A program made the position numbers and the translations under genes. Below are positions 1-9,700 of a DNA stretch of 20,939 bases, piece by piece. The stretch covers positions 1 to 20,939 of the forward strand of contig JAOXYB010108159.1 of NCBI GenBank assembly GCA_028565635.1, written 5' to 3'. The notes beneath the pieces are model-generated. The model was not told where the DNA came from. It did not search any database and saw nothing but the letters and a program-made list of their open reading frames with translations. The first letter of the stretch is position 1; every line of letters starts with the position of its first letter. This DNA comes from Phoronis ovalis. Taxonomy: Eukaryota > Phoronida > Phoronidae.

Positions 1-281
1 TTCATTGTCCACTGTAAATATATTATTTAATTCATAAACGTTATTGTCTCGTGAAAATTGGCCACACCCTATTCTCATTGTAACTTTAACATTTCTCTCA
101 GTCTATCTATCCCAACCACAGTAACATCGTGACAGTTTCCATATTTTATTGCTACAAAACCTGTGAAAAAAAAACGTTTGACAGATTTTGAAACTTATCT
201 CTTGGGAAGAGTTATCATGGAAACTAAAATATGCATACAAAAACGTTTTAGTGGAATCTGTACACATTGTCGACTATTTGA

Positions 282-376
282 GCATTTTCAGGCGGACATT
301 TTTTTATCCCCATTTAAAATTCCAAGTCCATATATTCTGGTGGCACATTTTCAAGCGAAGAATTTTTTATCCCCAT
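282..376. repeat. Local tandem duplication
   Basis: GCATTTTCAGGCGGACATTT (282) and CACATTTTCAAGCGAAGAAT (345) are each followed by TTTTATCCCCAT, a diverged duplication with a period of about 63 bp. No coding role is apparent. Confidence 0.5.
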
Positions 377-1553
377 GTTCAGCATTTAACTACTACATAA
401 AACATCCTTTATAAATTTTGTCACTTATCGGTTTAATTTTCGCTAAAATTAATTTAAATAATAAAAAAAAATATTTGAAATATTTTGAGTATTTGCACTT
501 TCAGCGTGATTATTATAGCAAAAAAATCGTGAAATTTTATCTTTTTCATCAAATATTTGTTTCAATTTATTATTTTTTTTCGAATCGCAAAATGAATCTG
601 CATCTGAAAATGTATCTGAATATGAAATTAAATTAAAGTTTCTAACAATTACTTTACTTTTAATTTAAAATTAATCTGAATCTAAATATCGCCATTGAGA
701 TGGTCCTGTGTCTACTTGACAATGTGAAAATTTACAGAGTAACAAAGTACTTTACTTTCCACATACACATACACATATGTACGGTACCAGTTTTATTTTT
801 GAGACCAGATATATGCACAATGCTCGGAGGAATAATTCTGTTGATTTTGGTTCATCTCATTTGAATTATTCTGTTATTAATTTTATTCAAATATTTTTAT
901 TATTATTGTACTTTGTTTACATTATTATTTTTATGTCCAAAAAATTGATGTTATCTCAATGGCATTCATCATTTATATACAGTACTAGTTAACTGGGCAA
1001 AACAAGACCATTTCGATAATCTGAGGTAAAATATCATTAGGTAAAACACCTATATGGGTATTATCCTTATAGGCAAAAACTCCATTAGGCAAATATACTG
1101 AAAAATGTGCGTAGATATTTCGATGATCCGGAACAAGATCAGCATCTTCTGACACCTCCGGATCCGGCCCTATTACGTTTCATCCAAAACCTTTTTAAAT
1201 ATACTAGTATTCTGCTCAATATCGTATTCAGCGCTATCTGTCAATGGTGAAGAATCTCTTCAGTTAAAAAATTCGGTATCCGGTATTTAATAGAATTTCT
1301 TCCAAATACTTCTGATATCCTATTAACAAATAAATAAACAAACAGGCAGACAGGGTGAATAAATAACTTCCACATCGCCTCCTGGTGACGGCGTTAATAA
1401 ACACAACAGTCATTGTGTTCATGTTTCCAGGCATCATATAACAAATGCCCGGGGGTACTAGTACTCAAATAAAGTGTGGGTAATCATGCTCGTTAATGAT
1501 CTCAAAAAGCCCCTAAACAAGTGATTAAGGAGGTTCGAAAAATGGACCTTAAA

Positions 1554-1665
1554 CAAGACCTTTGTTGAAATTTGTACCCTTTCCAAGACTGAAATTTTTG
1601 GACAGACAAAAAACAAGACTATAAGCAAGACCTATGACGAAGTTAGTACCCTATCCGAGAAAAGA
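1554..1665. repeat. Local direct repeat
   Basis: CAAGACCTTTGTTGAAATTT (1554) followed by GTACCCTTTCC, and CAAGACCTATGACGAAGTTA (1626) followed by GTACCCTATCC, are two diverged copies about 72 bp apart in non-coding sequence. Confidence 0.5.
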
Positions 1666-2036
1666 AATAAATTAAAAAAACCTATTAAACTTTTAAACCT
1701 GCTATAATCAAACAACACCTATAAATGCTGCCTGGGTATTTCAACAACACTCGTTTAAAGGTATCCCACTGTTCGTCCCACAATTGTGTACATGCAAGTA
1801 GCTCCACCATAATAGAGTATAATAATTCTATTATAAAGTATAAATAATGAAGTATAATAACTACATAATAATTCTCAAATAATTCTATTATACATGCATG
1901 CTGCAATAACTCTTTTGAATCCATTTGTTGAGGTTTATGGTGATCCAAAGTATATCGATATATTTGCATAATTGTAGTACATTTATATTGATAAAATATT
2001 GTGAATGTAGCGTTTATATATGTTTTTATATTATTT

Positions 2037-2110
2037 CTCTGTTGTATTTCTTATTTTAGTATGGACATTATTTATTTTATTTTTTCATATCTATCATAAA
2101 TATTTAAACA
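2037..2110. repeat. Short dispersed repeat, copy 1
   Basis: TTTAGTATGGACATTATTTA and the following TTTTATTT-CATAAATATTT resemble 12020-12065 in the same orientation. Upstream TTCTCTGTTGTATTTCT also matches loosely. It may be the 3' end of an old retroelement. Confidence 0.4.
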
Positions 2111-2833
2111 TTCGTTATTATAGAGCACATAACGCTATACTGGAGTGAAACCGGAATATAGGTAGCTATAGGAATCGATATATTTCAATTATTTGTAATA
2201 TCCAAATCCAGAATCTCAAATAGTGTTACTGATTTTAGATGGAAAATTCGTGTACCAAAGCGGCCTTTGGGGGGAGGGGTATTACTCCATCTCAAGGATG
2301 TATGCGCTTTTCATGTGACTTCACTTGGTGAGTACGAATTGATTTACTGCGTTTATTAATAATGGGAGAACAAAATCGATACAGTAGTTTTTTATGGTGA
2401 ATGGATGATAACGGTGATAAGCACAAATTATAATTATTCCCCCAATTGTTTTATATATATCTTTTATCCACCCATTTCTGTCCTCGTGGCATAAATAAAA
2501 TGAACACATTAACAAATACGTACAGCTGGAGTATATTTGCTCCTAGTGAAAAGGTTGTGTATTCTGTTTGAATTTACTCCCACCACAGGTATTGGTCTAT
2601 TGTCATGTTAATGTTCCTTGACTACGGACACTTACTAGAAACTTGATAGTCACACAGAGGAGAAATACAACCAATTACACCTAGGACATATGAAACTCTA
2701 AAGTTTTGTATATCCTAGAGGAAATCAAATATTTTTACAATAATCATGTCATACTTTTATTCTCCACAAATTAGAAGTTCCATTTTGTATTAAAAGCATA
2801 TTCACGATATACTGTGTAGTCTGAACCGGCCGG
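2111..2833. other. Non-coding stretch between short repeat and foldback element
   Basis: The largest frame is a minus-strand 64-codon one at 2321-2515 with no domain. A GC-richer spot near 2260-2285 (GCGGCCTTTGGGGGGAGGGG) stands out, but nothing can be assigned. Confidence 0.4.
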
Positions 2834-3068
2834 AGTCTGAATAAATCCATCCGTTAGTGTTCCGTACTCTCTCAACTAACGTCTGGGCTTAACCATAGTC
2901 AATTTTTGATATATTCCTTCAATTTAACAAGAGCGAAATAATTACGTCATTTATCTTTTGCCAACCGAGATAAGCCTTTTGATAAGAATATATCAAAAAT
3001 TGACTATGGTTAAGCCCAGACGTTAGTTGAGAGGGTACGGAACACTAACGGATGGATTTATTCAGACT
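2834..3068. mobile_element. Foldback/MITE-like element, copy 1
   Basis: This 235-bp element has 83-bp terminal inverted repeats, 2834-2916 and 2986-3068, differing by one base, around a 69-bp centre. The ends read AGTCTGAATAAATCC and its complement. There is no coding capacity, so it would be a non-autonomous DNA element. Near-identity of the arms suggests recent insertion or arm conversion. No target duplication longer than about 2 bp is evident, so the superfamily is not assigned. Confidence 0.85.
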
Positions 3069-3725
3069 GGATGCTGTCAGGGTACCTGCGCTATGCGAAC
3101 ATGCATCTTTTCAAGTTTATAATGAAAACTATTATATTGGATCAAAAGTATGAGATGCTGAAGTTTATTTCAAGAAAACAAATACCATTTAGGAAACACA
3201 AACAATCTTAATTAATAGGAGTTAATATCTATAATTTTAAAAACATTTAGCGGCGAAATGAACTTTAAGGGAGGCACGCGTGTGTTTTTTTTGAATATAA
3301 GAACTTGCCACCGAACCCAATCTAAGATTTTAGTTTGTTGTAGATCCAAACCATTTTTTGCAAATGTAGAGGTAGCAAACCAAGTAGTTAATAGTATTCG
3401 AGTAGCATTCCATGTTTTCAGAAACTTAGTAAATTTTTGAAATACTGAAATTATGAATTACCGCAATCCAAAAAAGGTAAAAAGTTACAATTTAAATTCA
3501 AAATTTTCATCCGGATCTTATATCCCCATACAAAAATAACGCGAGTAATCCACGAGCGAAATATATGAATGAGATCGTATTACATGTGAGCTAAAATTAG
3601 CTGTAGTACAGTAATAGCGTTACTATGTCACGTGATAATCATACCTTTTATCTGTATGCTCCTGGACTGTCAAGGTGTACATTTCTCCTCGTGGACTGCG
3701 AGCAGTTGTTTGAATTTGGATAAAA
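3069..3725. other. Region upstream of the candidate start, possible 5' UTR/promoter
   Basis: No coding sequence is recognised. It holds the palindrome AGCTAAAATTAGCT near 3590, the CACGTG at 3629 and, just before the ATG, a more GC-balanced stretch (3655-3715) that could be 5' UTR. Confidence 0.3.
3629..3634 (+). promoter_or_regulatory. CACGTG E-box upstream of the candidate start
   Basis: A palindromic CACGTG lies about 90 bp upstream of the candidate ATG. Such E-boxes are bound by bHLH factors of the USF/Myc/TFE type in animals. No clear TATA box or initiator was found nearby. One six-base match is weak evidence by itself. Confidence 0.25.
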
Positions 3726-3731
3726 ATGAGT
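3726..3731 (+). CDS. Candidate first coding exon (ATG AGT) of the ankyrin-TIR gene
   Basis: The exon at 6651 opens in phase 0 with [12 protein letters not shown], so it needs an upstream start exon ending in phase 0. At 3726 the sequence TAAAAATGAGTGTAAGA gives a start codon with A at -3, then AGT and a consensus donor GTAAGA at 3732. Splicing to 6651 would give [10 protein letters not shown], which reads like a natural N-terminus just ahead of the first ankyrin repeat. The first intron would then be about 2.9 kb. This is inference: a six-base coding exon is easy to find by chance, and another start exon cannot be excluded. Confidence 0.42.
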
Positions 3732-4121
3732 GTAAGAGAACATTTTTGTTAGCTTCAGTTGCCACGCAGTATGTAGTCAATTGTCAATAATCTATTTCAG
3801 TTCGCTAAATTATTCTTCCGAATAATTTTACCTGTGCTATCTTGTTCTACCGGTTGTTCGCGCCATTACTGCATAGTAGAAAATTAAGTTGGGAATTAAA
3901 TATGCAAGTATCTTAGTTCATACCGAGTTGATACGGGACTGGCATACGGGAACTGTACGTATGTCGTGCCTCAACACAGCTTATTCGAGTTTAATTTGCG
4001 AAATGATCTTGTTTGACATTTGAATATAAGATGTAAAAAGTGGCGAAATGCAAAACTGCTGGTGTCAAACCCAGGTGCCGTACATCCGACCGTCCCTTAA
4101 ATCCAGGACCCTTAAAATAGG

Positions 4122-4152
4122 TATTACTATTATTACTATTATTTTATTTATT
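4122..4152. repeat. (ATTACT/ATT)n microsatellite, possible retroelement tail
   Basis: TATTACTATTATTACTATTA followed by TTTTATTTATTT comes after a slightly GC-richer stretch (4060-4110, AACCCAGGTGCC to CCAGGACCC). That arrangement is common at 3' ends of retroposed copies, but no coding remnant is seen. Confidence 0.35.
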
Positions 4153-4668
4153 TGCTAGGGTGTGTGGTGTACTTCATTTCTATTGTTTAGAAATGCTTGT
4201 TATTCACTAATAAATTTGTCTTTCATTATGGCTCAACCTGTTTAATATTTTAACTATCGATTTCAGAAAAGAAACCAATAGAGCAATATTATTGAATCTT
4301 TATAACACAGCCAAGTAAGCAATATTTTCCCCTGGAGATCTGAATATCATAGATAATTATAAATTATAAACTTTGTTTCTTTACTGTATATTCTAGTATA
4401 TTGATCCCAACAGCAATATGCTATCTATTATGTCTTTCTGTCTGGATGCCTAAATTAACCACAGTTTGAAATAAAGATTTATACATTTAATTTAGTTTTC
4501 CCGTTTGCCATAAAGGATGTTTTCCAGAGTTATATCAATGATATGACCGAATGATATGATCCTCGGGATATGATCGTTGGAAATTTAAATCATTCGAGTG
4601 CTTACAGAAATTGAATAAGTACATCTAGGATACATAAAACAAATAACTTAATATAAAGTAAATATTGT

Positions 4669-5115
4669 ATGAGGACTATATGGAATGTACGTGCACTATG
4701 GGGGAGGGGGGTAATCCCTACATATTGCTTACTGGGGATGGGCCAGCCGACCGGCGGAACGGTCGCTATTTCATCCCATCATCATGGTCAATCATTATGT
4801 GAAAAACATGTAGGTTGGAAGGAATTACGGTACATTTGTTCAAAATATAGAACAAACAAGCGAACAATTATTGACCCCGAATATAATGCAATGTGGAATA
4901 TCCGGCTGTACTTTTATGAGTTTTATTATGAATCCCACCTACGCTTCTATTCTAGGACTGTTAGTTATTATTATACCGCATTAATGCACGAAGGCTTCTA
5001 TTTTAGTCCACTCTTGGGTAGGCTGAATTTTACGAACTTATTCAGGAGTAGCCTACGTTTTTATCCTATTTTAATGTGTTTTTCTAACAAAAACGGTATA
5101 CATGTATCTAGATAG
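4669..5115 (+). other. 148-codon open frame of doubtful status
   Basis: This is the longest uninterrupted frame in the window that does not belong to an ankyrin exon. It starts MRTIWNVRALWGRG and ends NGIHVSR. The composition is odd: many Tyr, Phe, His and Arg, a SHHHG segment, and repeated aromatic-rich segments (YFYEFYYESHLRFYSR and later RSSLRFYPIL) that reflect local nucleotide repeats. I recognise no domain. It lies in the putative first intron just left of foldback copy 2, so it could be a repeat-derived frame. A lineage-specific gene cannot be excluded. Confidence 0.2.
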
Positions 5116-5130
5116 ATTACATCGCTTCAA

Positions 5131-5486
5131 AGGGATTACGGAACACTTACGGATGGATTTATTCAACTAACGTCTAGGCTTAACCATAGTGAGATATAAC
5201 AGTGGTCTAAGCGAGTAGGGGGTCGATCACGTACACATATGCTGTACGTGCTGTCAGAGTTTATCTACAGTCCGCTAAGCAAAAAGCAAGCTCGAGTCCC
5301 CGGCGATACCTATTCAAAATGAGTCATAATGATAGAATAGATGCGGTAGCCGACGATATATCACGCAGAGAGAAAAGCTTATAATTTCGCTCTTGTTAAA
5401 TTGAAGGAATATAAAAAATGGCTAGTGTTAAGCCCAGGCGTTAGTTGAGAAGGTACCGAACACTAGCGGATGGATTTATTCAGACT
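5131..5486. mobile_element. Foldback/MITE-like element, rearranged copy 2
   Basis: This shares GGATGGATTTATTC, CTAACGTCT-GGCTTAACCATAGT and the GCTCTTGTTAAATTGAAGGA core with copy 1, with point changes. The right end (5401-5486) is intact and ends TTATTCAGACT. The left end is scrambled: a piece in right-end orientation (5134-5164) is joined to a piece in left-end orientation (5164-5190). About 200 bp of unrelated sequence follows. It lies in the putative first intron of the ankyrin-TIR gene. Confidence 0.75.
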
Positions 5487-6650
5487 GACCAACAAGTAGA
5501 CATTTTAAGAGAACGAATAAATAAAATGAAAGATAAAATCATAATTATCAAAGTTAAATGCTGATAATGAAATCAATTGGGACTATATAAGAGGGTTCAA
5601 TTGTTGTAGGGGGAAGTCGCGAGCAGCGAACATTGTGGTATGCTAAGTCTGAGCATGCGAGCATATCCACTCTGACTCTTAAATGTGAGCAGCGAGCTCT
5701 TAAAGGAGAAAGTAAGTCGCAGTGTATGTACAGACACCTTTCTATCCAGGTCACCCAATATAATATGTTTTTTTATCGGCCATATAATAAGTTTTTTTTA
5801 TCGCGAATCAGCATCATTTGTCATTATTATCTGTAAATAGTATACTCTTTATCTATTCTAACTTGTACACATGTCGTGCATACATCGACAATATTCATAC
5901 TTGTCTACTGATAAATGTTGATAATGTTGACATTCAAATTAAAAAAGTGATCAAAGTGGAAGCATTGCACCCTGGGGGACCCATCCCTCGTATAAAGAAG
6001 TTTTGAAAACAGAACTTGGGGGTGTCCAATTCTGTCATCGAATTATTTCAGTTAAGAAGCTTAGCGCCCCGCCGAGGCATAATACTACATTTATGTAATC
6101 AGCATTTTATTTGCATAAAACTTGTCATAACGCATCGTGTACAATTATACATTCTATAAAACATATAAATTTTACTATTATAAATAGCATGGTGCTAACG
6201 CCCTAATAATATTATATTCAAATTAAATTTAAAGGTGGTGGATAATCAAAATGTGGAATTGAAAGTTCCCGATATTCTAACTGTCCTAACTTATTCAAGA
6301 AATTTCCTGATATTCTAACCCATTAAAAATATATATTGTACATAATTTGCTTGAATTTTTCTCAAAAAAAAAAATATATATAAATATTTCGTAAACATTC
6401 TGGCAGATGACCTGGTAGTGCGTGTCAAACGAATTGGGTCCGTACGAAAACAGATGTATGAAAAGAGATTGTATGAGATAATCGCTGAATGTTAGACATC
6501 CAGCCTTTCAAATTTTGCATCACAAAATGATTTTCTGACTGCCACCCCGGACTGTAATTGGGGCTGAATATATGTTTGTAGGTTCGTATTATTTTAAAGT
6601 TCGATAGTGCATATACCATGTTTATACTTATTTTGAATTTTTGTTTGCAG
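5487..6650. other. Rest of the putative first intron
   Basis: The right part of the 3732-6650 intron holds no recognisable exon. Short related motifs GCGAGCAGCGAAC and GTGAGCAGCGAGC occur near 5618 and 5686. The 3' end is a normal acceptor, TTTTTGTTTGCAG. Confidence 0.4.
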
Positions 6651-6746
6651 CTCCCAGCACTTCATCAAGCCGCAAGTGATAACAATGTGAAAAAAATCAA
6701 GGAATTATTGAAGACTGGCGCTCTGATCAATGAAAAGGCTGGAAAG
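6651..6746 (+). CDS. Ankyrin-TIR gene exon: first ankyrin repeat
   Basis: This 96-nt, 32-codon exon follows acceptor TTTGTTTGCAG and ends at donor GTAAAC, phase 0 on both sides. It encodes ALHQAA, then [14 protein letters not shown], the helix-turn-helix of one ankyrin repeat. The usual TPLH is degenerate (LPALH), as is common in N-terminal capping repeats. Confidence 0.85.
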
Positions 6747-9700
6747 GTAAACTAACGATAACGTGAAATTTATATTTGAAATTTTAAATGTTTTATCAGA
6801 ACAGGCCTTTTTGAATGTAATAGTTTCCTCAGTTCCATAATATAGTGCAATAAGGAAATAGAACCTATTGCACATTCTGCAGAACAGGTTGGTTGGATTT
6901 ATTTTGGTCCATAAGGGTATATTTTCAGTGAGCCAGCAACATGTTATGTTTTTTTAGTATATTTATGTTTGAACAAATTTTCCAGAACAAGCGAACCCCT
7001 CTGCACTATGCTGCTTACAACAACAAACTAGAAGCCGCTGAAGCTCTTTTAGATGCTGGCGCTGACATTAAGGCAGGAAGAATTGGAGGTTGTACTGCTC
7101 TACATGATGCAGCATACTGGGCTGGGAAAGAGGTTGTGCAACTATTGTTGAAACGTGGAAGCACAGTAGGGGAATTAACAGATGTAAGTTGAAGCTGTAT
7201 CAATGTTAGTACTAACACCCAATTTTAGCCGCTGCCTATAGTGACAATTGTATATTTATCTTGTAATTCTTGCGCTTATAAACGATACCCAACTGCACGG
7301 TGCAGCAGCTACAAAACGGTATCGATTTCTCATTGACTTGTTTTCCGCATTGAATGAGCCACTGTAGCAAGAAATTTTGTGTAGCACTTCATAAATTGTG
7401 TACTTACACCCCTTTGCAATAACACTGCCACTGCGGTTTCTTCACCTCAGTAGCAATTGATGAAATACTGTATTTGACAAATCTTGCATTTTATAATTAT
7501 TGGGCATGACATGTAGCCTAGGTATGACGCTTGTCATGAGGCTACATGCAGTATAGTCACATACTATGACACAGCCATATATAACGGAATTATATTTCAG
7601 ATTGGAAGTACTCCCTTACATTTGGCAGCCGAGTCTGGCAATGTTCCAACTGCAGAGGTCTTGGTAGCCAATGGCGCTAACGTCAACACGAACAATAAAG
7701 ACCAGTGGACAGCCATGCATACTGCAGCCAAGTTTAGTGGAGCAGACTTCATTCAATTCTTGATAAGTAAAGGAGGCGCAATCAACCCTTGCACCAAGGT
7801 TAATAATAGAAATATAGACATTAAAAATGAAATACACAAAATTATTTGAAGCACAGAGGACATATATGGCAGTCTAAGGATAATTCACTGGGTTGTATTA
7901 TAATGCATTTTATTACTTACATATGTAATCGGAATGTGCATGTTTTGCTAAATATGAATTATAAGTGGTTAAAAAAGAGAAGCAGATGAAGAAGTATGTA
8001 GGGTTATTACGAGATATAATAACCTCTATTCAATAATTTATCAATTGAAATCAGTTGGCACTATATAGTGCATGGAGGCGAATCAATACACTTTCGATCG
8101 ACAGAAACTCGAGCAGCTAGATTCAGATTTTTTTTTAGTTTATAGATGTGTTGTTTTTATATTAAATTCCAGATAGGAAACCATCCTCTGAATATTGCCG
8201 TTCAGAAAGGCAACCCAGAGTCTACTGACGCCTTGTTGAAAGCGGGAGCAGATGTACAGCTTCAAGATAGTGATGGTTGGACACCTATATTTTGGGCAAT
8301 ACAGAAAGAAGATGGATTGTATGTTGAGAAGTTGCTAAAATACGGCGCAAATGCTACACATCAAACTAAGGTAGTGTATTATAGGTTTGTTTCCACGCAA
8401 AAGTTCATTTTTAAATCAGTGTATCATTGTTATATCTCTCCAGGTATACACGATAAAATACAGCTAGTATCATTGAGTAAATACTTTACTTACTAGACCA
8501 AATCAACTGAAAGGTTATCACGTCTTGATAAGCTGCACAAAATGTAAAATAAAAATAATTAGGTACATCCTAGGGAAATATGTAGAAGGACAATTGTACT
8601 CGAGACTAATTACGTGTTGTTTTTTAAAAATAATTATTGCACAATTACAGATATACATGTAATTATTTTCCAATCACTTCATTACCCTCACAGTTACTAT
8701 TTTTTTATTCAGAAAGGCAACACGCCGATGCATTATTGTGGACAAATGGGAAATGCTGCCGGAGCCAAAGTTCTCAAGAATGCTGGGCAAAGTACGACGT
8801 CGCTTAACAAGGATGGTAGTATGCCTATACATCTGGCATCTAAACTAAGCCCCAAACCTGAAATTGTCGATTTCTTTTTAAAGAACGGAGCTACAGTTTC
8901 TGATAAATCAAAGGTATGTGTTTGTATAGATCACTTTCAGTTTCTGCTGTTAATCATTCAAGACCATCCATATGTACCTACTTATTACTACAACTGACCA
9001 TTATTCGCATGCCTTCCTGAGACAGTTTTTTCCACATTATCCATTCACACGTTACCTATTCTTATAACGAGTAAGGTCGGTTGTATTTACAAAGTATATT
9101 ACATTACAGAATGGATCAGTTCCCTTGAAGTGGGCAGCAGAAGGAGGAAAGATTAAGAACGCTGAACTTCTGCTGAAAGCTGGTTCTGACATTGAAGCAC
9201 CTGATAATGACAATGACACTCCAATATTCTGTGCTGCAAAGTTTGGTGGTACTGAAATGACCAAGTGGTTTATTCAAAAGGGAGCCAAGGTGCAAGTTGC
9301 AAATAAGGCAAGTTTAAATAAAAGTATCTAATGTAAAGTCTATTCTACTGTTATGTCGAATTGAATTTCATATAACCGGAAAAAATGCGTCTAGTGTATT
9401 TTCCTAAATAATTTTTTCTAAATATTTCAAGCTGAATTTTCTAATATTAGAATTTTCGTTAAAATTTGTGTTATCAGTATCATATAAAACACAAAATATG
9501 ATCCGCAGAGCCCAAAAAATGCCTGAGACAGTAGTTGCCACCTTCGTACTATTTTCTTAACGGTGTACAGATATTTCAACCTGAGTTTTAGTAATTAAAA
9601 TGAGAAGATAGACATAAAAAGTTTATATTTTGTCGAAAAGTATACTCTAACTCTAAACTTTGCAAATTCGAAAGTTAAATATTCTGAATTCTGTCATATG

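Larger units (their letters stand above)
1..2033. other. Non-coding, repeat-bearing upstream DNA
   Basis: Apart from the duplications at 282-376 and 1554-1665, this stretch shows only short frames with AT-driven composition. A somewhat GC-richer patch at about 1120-1180 and a segment at about 1325-1400 (AATAAATAAACAAACAGGCAGA and GACGGCGTTAATAAAC) may be old retroelement ends. An AT-rich stretch at 1797-1895 repeats ATAATTCTATTATA. No gene is supported. Confidence 0.5.

Noticed and set aside
1685-1969. 94-codon minus-strand frame
   Set aside because: No domain, no splice context, and built on AT-rich duplicated sequence.
7015-7218. Minus-strand frame opposite ankyrin repeats 2-3
   Set aside because: It is the antisense shadow of a clear ankyrin exon; the same applies to 7616-7837 and 9052-9264.
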